Shown one piece after another: positions 57,402-64,000 of a stretch of DNA of 64,000 bases. How positions within the stretch are numbered: the stretch's first letter is position 1; each line of letters starts with the position of its first letter. The notes under the pieces are model-generated. The model had not been told where the DNA came from. It worked only from the letters and a program-made list of their open reading frames with translations, and made no database searches. A program made the translations under genes and the position numbers. Location of the stretch: the NCBI RefSeq assembly GCF_001307275.1, contig NZ_CP012831.1, forward strand, positions 1,426,001 to 1,490,000. Direction: 5' to 3'. This DNA comes from Pseudomonas fluorescens. GTDB lineage: Bacteria > Pseudomonadota > Gammaproteobacteria > Pseudomonadales > Pseudomonadaceae.

Positions 57402-58682
57402 ATGGAAGGCTTTGCGGAATACAATACAAAACTCGAGCAAGTCTTCCATCTATGGAGAAAAGACTCTAATTCGGAGTACTCCAATCACAGTAATGTCACT
57501 GCAGCAAAAGTAAGAGAACTGATAGACATAGCGACTCTACGCGAGTCCGGCGTATTCTTTACCAGCGAAAACTTGGCGGAGAAAGCGATTAACGCTTTCA
57601 ACGCACCTATAGACGATAGCGCTTTGGTCGTAGATCCAACATGTGGATCGGGAAGTCTTCTTGTTGCCGCCTCAAGAAAGCTCGCTATAATGCCATTAGC
57701 TAGTGATACTTTAAAAAAGTGGGGAAAACAGCTCTGTGGAATTGACCTATTCCCGGAGTTTGTTTACTGCACCAAGCTAAGACTAATACTAGAAACCCTA
57801 GTGAGAGGAGCGGAGGCAGATAAGAGCCTTCCAGAACTTCTAAATCTACTAACCAACATTCATGTTGGCAACTGCCTAGATCAATTACCCTTAATAACTA
57901 AGGCCACACATCTAGCACTTAACCCGCCTTACAACAACTCAAAGACGCCAGCAAACTATAGCTGGGCCAATGGAAAAATTAATAACGCAGCGATCTATTA
58001 TTATGAATTGTCACTCATCTTAAAAGACGGCTGTTCAGTTTCGGCTATTCTTCCCGATGTTCTTAGAAGCGGAAGTAGGTTCGAAGCATGGCGTAGAACC
58101 GTCGAGCCCGCACTGGCCATGTCCAACGTCGTAGTCGAAGGTAGATTCGACAAACAAACTGATATTGACATATTCATCCTCAACGGCTTAGTTGACCGAC
58201 AAAGCTACAACACCGTAGAGTGGCAGACGGTGGAAACTTTAGGTACGGAGGGCGCTCCCAAAATTCGAGATTTTTTTGAAGTTGCGGTCGGAGCGGTAGT
58301 TCCCTACCGGGATCCTCATGAAGGGAAGCTGTACTCATACATTCATCCAAAAACACTTCCTCGCTGGGGAGAAATAAGCAAGATCCCGGAAAGCCGTAGG
58401 TTTTTAGGAAGGGTTTTCCAGCCGCCCTTCGTTGCTATCCGAAGGACATCGGGGCCTAGAGATAGGCATAGAGCCGTACCGACACTGGTGCTAGGAAAGA
58501 GATTAGTCGCAGTCGAGAACCACCTTATCGTACTAACTCCACGGAACGGAAGTTTAGAAAAATGCCGCGAACTTTCAGAGTTACTCAAAGAGAACCACAT
58601 CAATGAGTTTCTGAACAATAGAATTCGATGCCGTCACCTCACCGTATCGGCAATATCCGAAATACCATGGAGGTTTGAATGA
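57402..58682 (+). CDS. N6-adenine DNA methyltransferase (type I/IIG-like)
   Basis: A 426-residue class I methyltransferase. An N-terminal GVFFTSENLAEKAI (residues 50-63) leads into SAM motif I DPTCGSGSLL (78-87), and the catalytic motif IV is NPPY (174-177), the signature of gamma-type N6-adenine methylases. The C-terminal third (about 270-426), with RWGEISKIPESRRFLGRVF, looks like a target-recognition region. No nuclease motif is present, so it is a lone modification subunit. First gene of an operon; its stop overlaps the start of the next gene by four bases. A+T-rich unlike the core genes, suggesting transfer. Confidence 0.85.
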   Translation: MEGFAEYNTKLEQVFHLWRKDSNSEYSNHSNVTAAKVRELIDIATLRESGVFFTSENLAEKAINAFNAPIDDSALVVDPTCGSGSLLVAASRKLAIMPLASDTLKKWGKQLCGIDLFPEFVYCTKLRLILETLVRGAEADKSLPELLNLLTNIHVGNCLDQLPLITKATHLALNPPYNNSKTPANYSWANGKINNAAIYYYELSLILKDGCSVSAILPDVLRSGSRFEAWRRTVEPALAMSNVVVEGRFDKQTDIDIFILNGLVDRQSYNTVEWQTVETLGTEGAPKIRDFFEVAVGAVVPYRDPHEGKLYSYIHPKTLPRWGEISKIPESRRFLGRVFQPPFVAIRRTSGPRDRHRAVPTLVLGKRLVAVENHLIVLTPRNGSLEKCRELSELLKENHINEFLNNRIRCRHLTVSAISEIPWRFE

Positions 58683-60949
58683 AAGAATTGCTAGATGAGC
58701 TGCCTTTTGAGATTGCTGCTCGCTTACCCATTCAGCTCGGACGGCAAAGCATATCAAGCTCTATGGTTGCTATTTCCGAGCTTATTAAAAACTCTTACGA
58801 CGCCGACTCGAAAAATGTGCAACTCAAATTCACCCTTTCAGAAGAAGGCCTTCCAACCCTCATAATTGAAGACGATGGGGAAGGCATGTCTCATGATGAT
58901 GTTAAAGAAAATTGGTTAATTATAGGCACAAGCCATAAGACGCATCAGGACATCTCGGAAAAAGAAAGAATATACACTGGCGCAAAAGGTCTTGGCCGGC
59001 TTGGCGCGGATAGACTTTGCAAGACTTTAATCCTGCAGACAAAGCGCGAAAGCGAACAAATTGCACTGGAGCTTCAAATACAATGGGAGGCATACGAAAA
59101 TTCAGAAAAGCCCCTATCCCAAATCAAGCACAAACTATATAAATACTCCACCCAAATTCAAGATGAATACGGAAAATTCCCGACTAACAAGAAGAACTCT
59201 GGCACAAGGATTATTCTGAAAGGATTAAAAGACGACTGGAATCTTAGTCTTTTAACCGACCTAAAAAAAGAGCTTTCACTTTTAATATCACCTTTTGATG
59301 AAGCTAATGACTTTTCAATTTCGATTAAATCGGACTACCCGGAAGTAAACGGAAACGTCTCTAGTTCATCCGCTGTTGAGTACGCACGTTGGGTTGTCGA
59401 TGCGGAGCTTGATGGCGAAATCATTAATGCTAAATTTAAATACTCTGACGGTCGTGAATTTACAATCGATGCAGAAGAATGGAAAAACTGGATTAAAGAT
59501 CGCCCTCCGCTGCCTAGCTCTGGTCCGTTAAAGCTCAAAATGTACTTTATTCCGTGGGATGCCCCTGGCCTAAAGAACGTAGACTTCACCAAGCGTAACT
59601 GGCGGGAGTTCATGAACGCAAACCAGGGTATACGTATTTATCGAGATCGATTCAGGGTGCGTCCTTATGGTGAACCCACAGGCAAGGGGGATTGGCTAGA
59701 CCTTGGCATTCGCCGCGCACGTAGCCCTGGAGGGGTAAAACAAGGTGGCTGGAAAGTCGGGCCACACCAAGTTATTGGCGCAGTATTTATAGGTAGACAA
59801 ACTAACCCCCTCTTAGAAGATCAAACAAATCGTGAGGGCATCGTTGAGTCAGAAGCATATTACGACATGCGCGCTTTCTGTGTAAAAATTATCGATCGCT
59901 TTGAACTTTACGCTCATCAAATTGCGCGAGAGGAAGATGACGACTCTGATACAGAAGAAAAGAAGCTGCTAGCCAAAAGAGCTATATCCGACACTACAAA
60001 AGTAGTCAAAGAGCTAAAAGAATCAATTTCGAAAAACATTCAACATCACGCTGACTCTGGTGAGCACAAAAACATCAGCGTTGATGAACCTGACATTTTG
60101 ATGAATAGAATCGCCGAGGTTGAATCTAGGTTGGCAGAGGCGGCAGCCCGAGCAAGCGAGCTGGAAACCCATCTAGAGAAAAAGGCCGAAGAACTAGAGC
60201 ATGAGAAAGACACGTTAGCTAACCTAGCATCATTAGGCATACTAACTGTCTGTTTCGGTCATGAAGCAAAAGAATTCACAAATCTATCACTAGTTAATGC
60301 AAAAAATTTAAGAGATAGTTTCGAAAGCGGTATATTTATGCTCACACCTCCTTATGACGAGGAGTTCGCAAACTGCTTAAAAACAATAATTTCAAGCACA
60401 GGCTTTGTAAGAAACTTTGCTTCATTTGCCTTGGGAAATATCAAACCAGACAAAAGAAGGCGTAAAGCAGTTCATATTGGCGACGTAGCTTCAGGCGTAT
60501 TTAAAGCTTTAAGTGCATCCTTGGAAAGACAGAATATCGAAACAAGCGTCACATGCGAAACCAAAAGAAAGATCGTTGCCTTTGAAATAGATCTGGAAAG
60601 CATCTTTGTAAACCTAATATCCAACTCTATATGGGCGCTCAAAAAAACAGCAATAGGCGAACGGTTTATATCAGTTCACATTCATGAAACGAATGATTAC
60701 ATGACTATTAGCTTTGCTGATAGTGGATTTGGGTTAGAGTCAGGAACAGAAGATCAAATCTTCCAACCTATGTATAGTACTCGACTCGACAGGAAAGGAT
60801 CGGTAGAAGGCACAGGCATGGGTCTTTCCATTGTTAAAAGCTTCGTGGATAATCATACAGGTGGAAACATTTCCTCGATAGCGAAGGGTAGACTTGGCGG
60901 AGCAGAGTTTACAATTAATATACCATTAAATACAAATCTCAAGGCGTAA
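58679..60949 (+). CDS. Double GHKL ATPase: MORC/Hsp90-like plus histidine-kinase-like module
   Basis: A 756-residue cytosolic protein with two Bergerat-fold ATPases. The first (residues about 1-210) has N box SELIKNSYDAD (33-43), G1 EDDGEGMS (64-71) and G2 GAKGLGR (101-107), as in MORC/MutL/Hsp90-type ATPases. A middle region of about 200 residues follows, then a coiled coil (470-515), then a DHp-like helical hairpin with His528 (VCFGHEAKEF). The C-terminal ATPase (about 590-756) has N box NLISNS (645-650), G1 DSGFGL (681-686) and GTGMGLSIVK (711-720), as in histidine kinases. No sensor or membrane domain. The next gene is a receiver protein, its likely partner. Confidence 0.85.
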   Translation: MKELLDELPFEIAARLPIQLGRQSISSSMVAISELIKNSYDADSKNVQLKFTLSEEGLPTLIIEDDGEGMSHDDVKENWLIIGTSHKTHQDISEKERIYTGAKGLGRLGADRLCKTLILQTKRESEQIALELQIQWEAYENSEKPLSQIKHKLYKYSTQIQDEYGKFPTNKKNSGTRIILKGLKDDWNLSLLTDLKKELSLLISPFDEANDFSISIKSDYPEVNGNVSSSSAVEYARWVVDAELDGEIINAKFKYSDGREFTIDAEEWKNWIKDRPPLPSSGPLKLKMYFIPWDAPGLKNVDFTKRNWREFMNANQGIRIYRDRFRVRPYGEPTGKGDWLDLGIRRARSPGGVKQGGWKVGPHQVIGAVFIGRQTNPLLEDQTNREGIVESEAYYDMRAFCVKIIDRFELYAHQIAREEDDDSDTEEKKLLAKRAISDTTKVVKELKESISKNIQHHADSGEHKNISVDEPDILMNRIAEVESRLAEAAARASELETHLEKKAEELEHEKDTLANLASLGILTVCFGHEAKEFTNLSLVNAKNLRDSFESGIFMLTPPYDEEFANCLKTIISSTGFVRNFASFALGNIKPDKRRRKAVHIGDVASGVFKALSASLERQNIETSVTCETKRKIVAFEIDLESIFVNLISNSIWALKKTAIGERFISVHIHETNDYMTISFADSGFGLESGTEDQIFQPMYSTRLDRKGSVEGTGMGLSIVKSFVDNHTGGNISSIAKGRLGGAEFTINIPLNTNLKA

Positions 60950-60953
60950 CCTC

Positions 60954-61595
60954 ATGGAAAAGAATGTTGTGCTTTATATTGATGAGGAACAAAGCGCTCT
61001 AGACTCTTACGGTCGAGAATTAAGGAAAAACCTGCCGCCAGAGCTAGAGATCATTTGCTCACTACCTCAACCCACTCTCCCTGAGATGCTGAAGTTTATC
61101 TGCAGCATGCGCCCTAGAATCGCGTCCATTGTAGTTGATGAGCACCTTGAGGTGGCAGGAACTGCTGACTACATAGGAAGCCAATTAGCAGATGCATATA
61201 GACAGCTTGACAGCAAAATCCCTATTTACATCCTCAGCAACCATCCAGACGAGATTGATGACAATTTAGAAAGTGTTGAGTACATATTAAGCAAAGACGA
61301 CTTCGCGGATGGAGGGGTCGCCTTGGACAGCGCTATTAAAAGGATGGTTCGCCACATCAACGCTTACGAACAGATCGTAGATGAGCGAGAACAGCGCTTT
61401 GTTAATTTATTGAAAAAATATGTATTATCTGAGATATCGACAGAAGAAGCATTGGAGCTAAGTGAGCTAAAATTTTGGAGAGAAGCTCCCGCAGCCATTG
61501 AAGAGTCAACCATGACCATGGAGCTTAAAAGAAAACTAGATGAACAGGAGGACACATTAAACAATATAGAAAAATTACTTTCGGGTGAAAAATAA
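60954..61595 (+). CDS. Stand-alone receiver-domain protein (response-regulator-like)
   Basis: A 213-residue protein. Residues 1-125 fit a REC domain: acidic pocket Asp10-Glu11-Glu12 (VLYIDEEQS), phosphoacceptor Asp62 (SIVVDEHLE), Ser95 in YILSNHP and Lys114 in ILSKDDF, all at the expected spacing. The C-terminal 85 residues are helical and partly coiled coil (KLDEQEDTLNNIEKLL), with no DNA-binding or enzyme motif. It follows the double GHKL gene after four bases and overlaps the HNH gene region, so it probably links kinase and nuclease. Confidence 0.78.
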   Translation: MEKNVVLYIDEEQSALDSYGRELRKNLPPELEIICSLPQPTLPEMLKFICSMRPRIASIVVDEHLEVAGTADYIGSQLADAYRQLDSKIPIYILSNHPDEIDDNLESVEYILSKDDFADGGVALDSAIKRMVRHINAYEQIVDEREQRFVNLLKKYVLSEISTEEALELSELKFWREAPAAIEESTMTMELKRKLDEQEDTLNNIEKLLSGEK

Positions 61596-61596
61596 G

Positions 61597-62247
61597 ATGT
61601 TCTATCCCACCCTCACTCGCCGCACCAACTACTCGAAAAAACCTGACAATACATATTACGCAGACTACCACCATTACTTCACAGAAATAAAAGAAGACTG
61701 CCAAGAGCGCTGCGTCTATTGTGACGCGCTTCTGTCAGAACACGGAGACGAAGGTTTTCACATCGACCACTTTAGACCGTTTGTGCATTTTTCAAGCTTG
61801 AAGAGCGATCCTAACAACTTAGTTTTAGCCTGTTCCAAATGCAACATATGGAAATCTAAAAACTGGCCCACCAACATGTACTTTCATGTACATGCGTCCC
61901 ACGATGGCACCGTTGGCTTTATTGATCCTTTCTTAGAACCGTTATCAGACTATTTTGAAGTTGAACCATCAGGAAGACTCTTAACGAAAGGAACCGTAGC
62001 AAAATACATGCTTGAACTTCTTCATCTCAATAGAGAATCAAGAATACAACTGAGAAGAAAGCGAACCATTTTATACAAGGCGATGCAGCTCAACGAGATA
62101 GTGGACCAAAAACTAAAAGTAATCGTTGAATACATGCAGAGCGAGGACTTCGACAGAAACATCGCACGCGAAATGGTCAACTCGCTACGTGAGGCGAAAA
62201 ATTTGTTAACTGATGCCCTAAATATGCTTCATAAAAAAATTTCGTAA
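61597..62247 (+). CDS. HNH endonuclease, predicted effector
   Basis: A 216-residue protein with a zinc-HNH core: Cys39-x-x-Cys42 (CVYC), the HNH residues in HIDHFRP (55-61), Asn in NNLVLACSKCN and the second pair Cys79-x-x-Cys82. The C-terminal 120 residues are helical. The layout resembles the HNH nucleases (PtuB-like) in Septu and retron systems, but here the partner is not an SMC-like ATPase. The ATG at 61597 follows the receiver stop by one base (GGTGA at 61584); a GTG at 61585 overlapping it is possible. Confidence 0.8.
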   Translation: MFYPTLTRRTNYSKKPDNTYYADYHHYFTEIKEDCQERCVYCDALLSEHGDEGFHIDHFRPFVHFSSLKSDPNNLVLACSKCNIWKSKNWPTNMYFHVHASHDGTVGFIDPFLEPLSDYFEVEPSGRLLTKGTVAKYMLELLHLNRESRIQLRRKRTILYKAMQLNEIVDQKLKVIVEYMQSEDFDRNIAREMVNSLREAKNLLTDALNMLHKKIS

Positions 62248-62356
62248 AATTGACCTACGTATCGATAATTTATTCATGAGGCTACTTGCTGCGTTACTAG
62301 TCTTGTAGGAAGGCATATTTTTTAACCTTACTGTCAACTACTACCGGTGATTATGA

Positions 62357-63319
62357 ATGAAATCGACACCCCAGAAACGAGCATTTCGTACACCTGAAAG
62401 TATTCAAGCAGAGACGTCCACTCGTGAAATGCTCAAACCTTTCCTGGAAAGCAGAGGATTCACAGACATCAGCGATGTTCGTATAGGACACTCACAGCTA
62501 CTTTCCGCCAGAAGCCCTGAGGGCCGATGGTTTAGGGCACGAGTGCGACTGTGCTGGCGGTGGGAGGATCGTAAAGAAAAATATTCTGCAGCGCAGCTAC
62601 GTGCTCGTTTGAGCCATGGAGATTGGGATAAAACCATTGTTCAAATCGTAGATCGCGAAGGCCCGCGAGGGATTACACATGCTCTCTTGGTGCAGCGCTT
62701 TGGCAGCGATATTGTTTTTGCTGCATTGATTCCAGTTTCCGCCATTGCTGGAATTATTAATGAACAAAAAAAGATAAGCGCTGAGCTGATAGCAGCGGGC
62801 AGATTAGGACGCCTTAAGAAGAATCATGCCGTCAATGGGGGCAGCCCTACAATGTGGCTGATGGATGACAGGTTTGAGGAAGCGCACAAAGTGGCAGATG
62901 CCCTCTGGAAGTGGGATGGAGTAGAAGATCTCTCCAAGCGGCCACTTTTAAAAAATCTCATTGAACGCGTTGACGATACAGTCAACGATCTGCCGGGAAT
63001 CGATTTATCGCTCCTCGGCCGCGATGAAGCGTCTCGTTTTCTAGCAACGGTGTCTAGGGTAGCTAGAGATCCGAATGTGCGGAAAGCTGTGATCAGGCGG
63101 TGCCAAGGTCGATGCGAACGTCCTGGATGCGGAGCGAGCCGTCCTTACACTGGCTTTCTTGATGTACACCATATTTTTGGAGTGGAGGTTAGTGATCGCG
63201 TTTCTAACTGCGTCGCGCTCTGTCCAAATTGTCATCGAGATGCACACTTCTCGATTGACCGGGAGACGTTGAATCAGTCTTTTTCGTTGATAGCTCAGAA
63301 TCACGTTCGAGACATATGA
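62357..63319 (+). CDS. HNH nuclease with N-terminal unknown domain
   Basis: A 320-residue protein. The first 240 residues form an alpha/beta region of unknown family (for example RWFRARVRLCWRWEDRKEKY). The C-terminal part, about residues 248-305, is a zinc-HNH domain: CQGRCERPGCGA, then DVHHIFGV and CVALCPNCHRDAHF. This arrangement is common in restriction-like McrA-type enzymes. It lies at the island's right end after a 109-base gap, so it may be an independent unit rather than part of the methylase operon. The ATG at 62357 was chosen. Confidence 0.75.
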   Translation: MKSTPQKRAFRTPESIQAETSTREMLKPFLESRGFTDISDVRIGHSQLLSARSPEGRWFRARVRLCWRWEDRKEKYSAAQLRARLSHGDWDKTIVQIVDREGPRGITHALLVQRFGSDIVFAALIPVSAIAGIINEQKKISAELIAAGRLGRLKKNHAVNGGSPTMWLMDDRFEEAHKVADALWKWDGVEDLSKRPLLKNLIERVDDTVNDLPGIDLSLLGRDEASRFLATVSRVARDPNVRKAVIRRCQGRCERPGCGASRPYTGFLDVHHIFGVEVSDRVSNCVALCPNCHRDAHFSIDRETLNQSFSLIAQNHVRDI

Positions 63320-63413
63320 TGCGGCATTGGATGCCCAGCGGGGTTAGAGCTGTATCCCCGCTTGTATCCCTTAGCCAGAAATAGCTCTGAAGACCTCGAA
63401 TTATATAGCCTAG

Positions 63414-63428
63414 TCGAGTCTCCCTCGG
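63414..63428. other. Attachment site, right copy of the tRNA-Leu repeat
   Basis: TCGAGTCTCCCTCGG is repeated exactly from 53562-53576. The bases next to it differ from the tRNA (CTAG before, CTCATAAAA after), so it is a bare 15-bp repeat and not a tRNA. It marks the right end of the island. Confidence 0.8.
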
Positions 63429-63429
63429 C

Positions 63430-63464
63430 TCATAAAAAGGCCTTGCTGGGCAAGACCTTTTTTA
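63430..63464 (+). terminator. Hairpin beyond the right attachment site
   Basis: AAGGCCTTG and CAAGACCTT form a stem with one mismatch around CTGGG, then a T run. It resembles the tRNA-Leu terminator at 53593 and may be the original tRNA terminator displaced by the insertion. Confidence 0.6.
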
Positions 63465-63491
63465 GTCCGGGCGGCACGTAGCACTGCCGCC

Positions 63492-63851
63492 CTACCTCAC
63501 CTCAACAATATCCAACGCCCGATTAGCCAACAGCTCACTCACCTCAATCACCTGCAAAATCCCCAACGCCACATGCCGCCGTGATCCTTCAAGATCAAAC
63601 GCCAAATCACTGATCATGGCATTCGCCGAAGCCAGATTCTCACTGAGATTCGCAAGCAAACACTCAGAATCAACATCCGGATCAATCCGAAAAATGGAGT
63701 CCGACTTGTCAGACGTTTCGCTCTTAGGCTTGGGCTTCAGGTAGTAATCCAACGCTCGCGTAGCAGCGTCGTCGATTTTCTTGTTGCGGGCAGATTGGGC
63801 GCGGGACGTAGGTTCGTCTGCCGCAGGAGGGTTCGGAGTAACTTTTACCAT
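63492..63851 (-). CDS. DUF6124-like protein
   Basis: A 119-residue protein of the small Pseudomonas DUF6124-like type: the N-terminus MVKVTPNPPAA, an RALDYYLKPK segment and a helical bundle with CLLANLSENLASANAMISDLA. The ATG at 63851 has AGGAAG seven bases upstream; the frame is open to 63881. Function unknown. It lies outside the island boundary. Confidence 0.7.
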   Translation of the reverse strand: MVKVTPNPPAADEPTSRAQSARNKKIDDAATRALDYYLKPKPKSETSDKSDSIFRIDPDVDSECLLANLSENLASANAMISDLAFDLEGSRRHVALGILQVIEVSELLANRALDIVEVR

Positions 63852-64000
63852 CGTCTTGCTTCCTGTAGTAGGAGCCATCACCCGCTCGCTGCTAAACGAT
63901 GGGAGGCAGCTGTACGCAGGTTAGCAGACCGGGGAAACAAGAAACCGGCGCGTCCGGGGACGCCCTGCGCACAGCCACCATCAAGTGCAGGATGGGGAAT
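63852..64000. other. Right edge, no gene seen
   Basis: The final 149 bases show no supported coding frame within the window; the upstream region of the DUF6124-like gene lies here. Confidence 0.4.

Noticed and set aside
57402..62247. Assignment to Septu or to Detocs
   Set aside because: The HNH protein resembles PtuB but no PtuA-type ATPase is present; a kinase-receiver logic resembles Detocs but the kinase architecture and extra methylase differ. I kept it as unassigned.

Overview
The window looks like a chromosome segment of a Pseudomonas of the P. fluorescens group. The evidence is high G+C, typical Pseudomonas proteins, abundant REP/REPIN palindromes of the GTGGGAGC...GCGATG type between genes, and a core gene order (tadA, multicopper oxidase, guaA, guaB ... 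leuA ... der, bamB, hisS, ispG, rodZ, pilW, rlmN, ndk, isc operon, cysE, trmJ, suhB, secF, secD, yajC, tgt, queA) that I recall as essentially that of P. aeruginosa PA3767-PA3824. That comparison is from memory and was not computed.

Layout. 1-4.2 kb: 3' end of a lon protease gene, a chagasin-type lipoprotein, a YhhN-family protein and cmoAB (tRNA wobble uridine modification). 4.2-6.1 kb: tadA coupled to a Tat-exported multicopper oxidase. 6.2-16.9 kb: an accessory block sitting where guaA would normally follow. It holds an HTH protein, a small membrane protein, a large TPR-like protein, two small lipoproteins, a transferred-looking cluster (frameshifted methyltransferase, alpha/beta hydrolase, monooxygenase, thioredoxin-reductase-like flavoprotein, divergent TetR regulator) and a delta-60-repeat protein framed by a duplicated 3' end of guaA. 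17-29 kb: guaBA with its promoter, a zinc-ribbon-like protein, a TSUP permease, xseA, an M23 peptidase, leuA with a candidate leader peptide, a coiled-coil protein, and an aminotransferase/omega-amidase pair. 29-38 kb: the pilW-rodZ-ispG-hisS-yfgM-bamB-der run behind rlmN. 38-46 kb: ndk, then iscR-iscS-iscU-iscA-hscB-hscA-fdx-iscX with an IscR-like site over the promoter, then cysE and trmJ. 46-53.4 kb: suhB, a glycine-zipper protein, and queA-tgt-yajC-secD-secF.

53.5-63.4 kb is a genomic island in the 3' end of a tRNA-Leu(CAA) gene. The last part of the tRNA (53562-53576) is repeated exactly at 63414-63428, and no integrase is visible. The island carries a membrane-anchored DpnII/MboI-type PD-(D/E)XK nuclease, the remnant of a low-molecular-weight phosphatase gene, an orphan membrane protein, and a tight A+T-rich operon of four genes (57402-62247): an N6-adenine DNA methylase, a protein with two GHKL ATPase modules (one MORC/Hsp90-like, one histidine-kinase-like), a stand-alone receiver-domain protein and an HNH nuclease. 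A second HNH nuclease gene follows. I read the four-gene operon as a probable, possibly undescribed, phosphorelay-controlled restriction or anti-phage system; this is inference. Beyond the island's right end lies a DUF6124-type gene.
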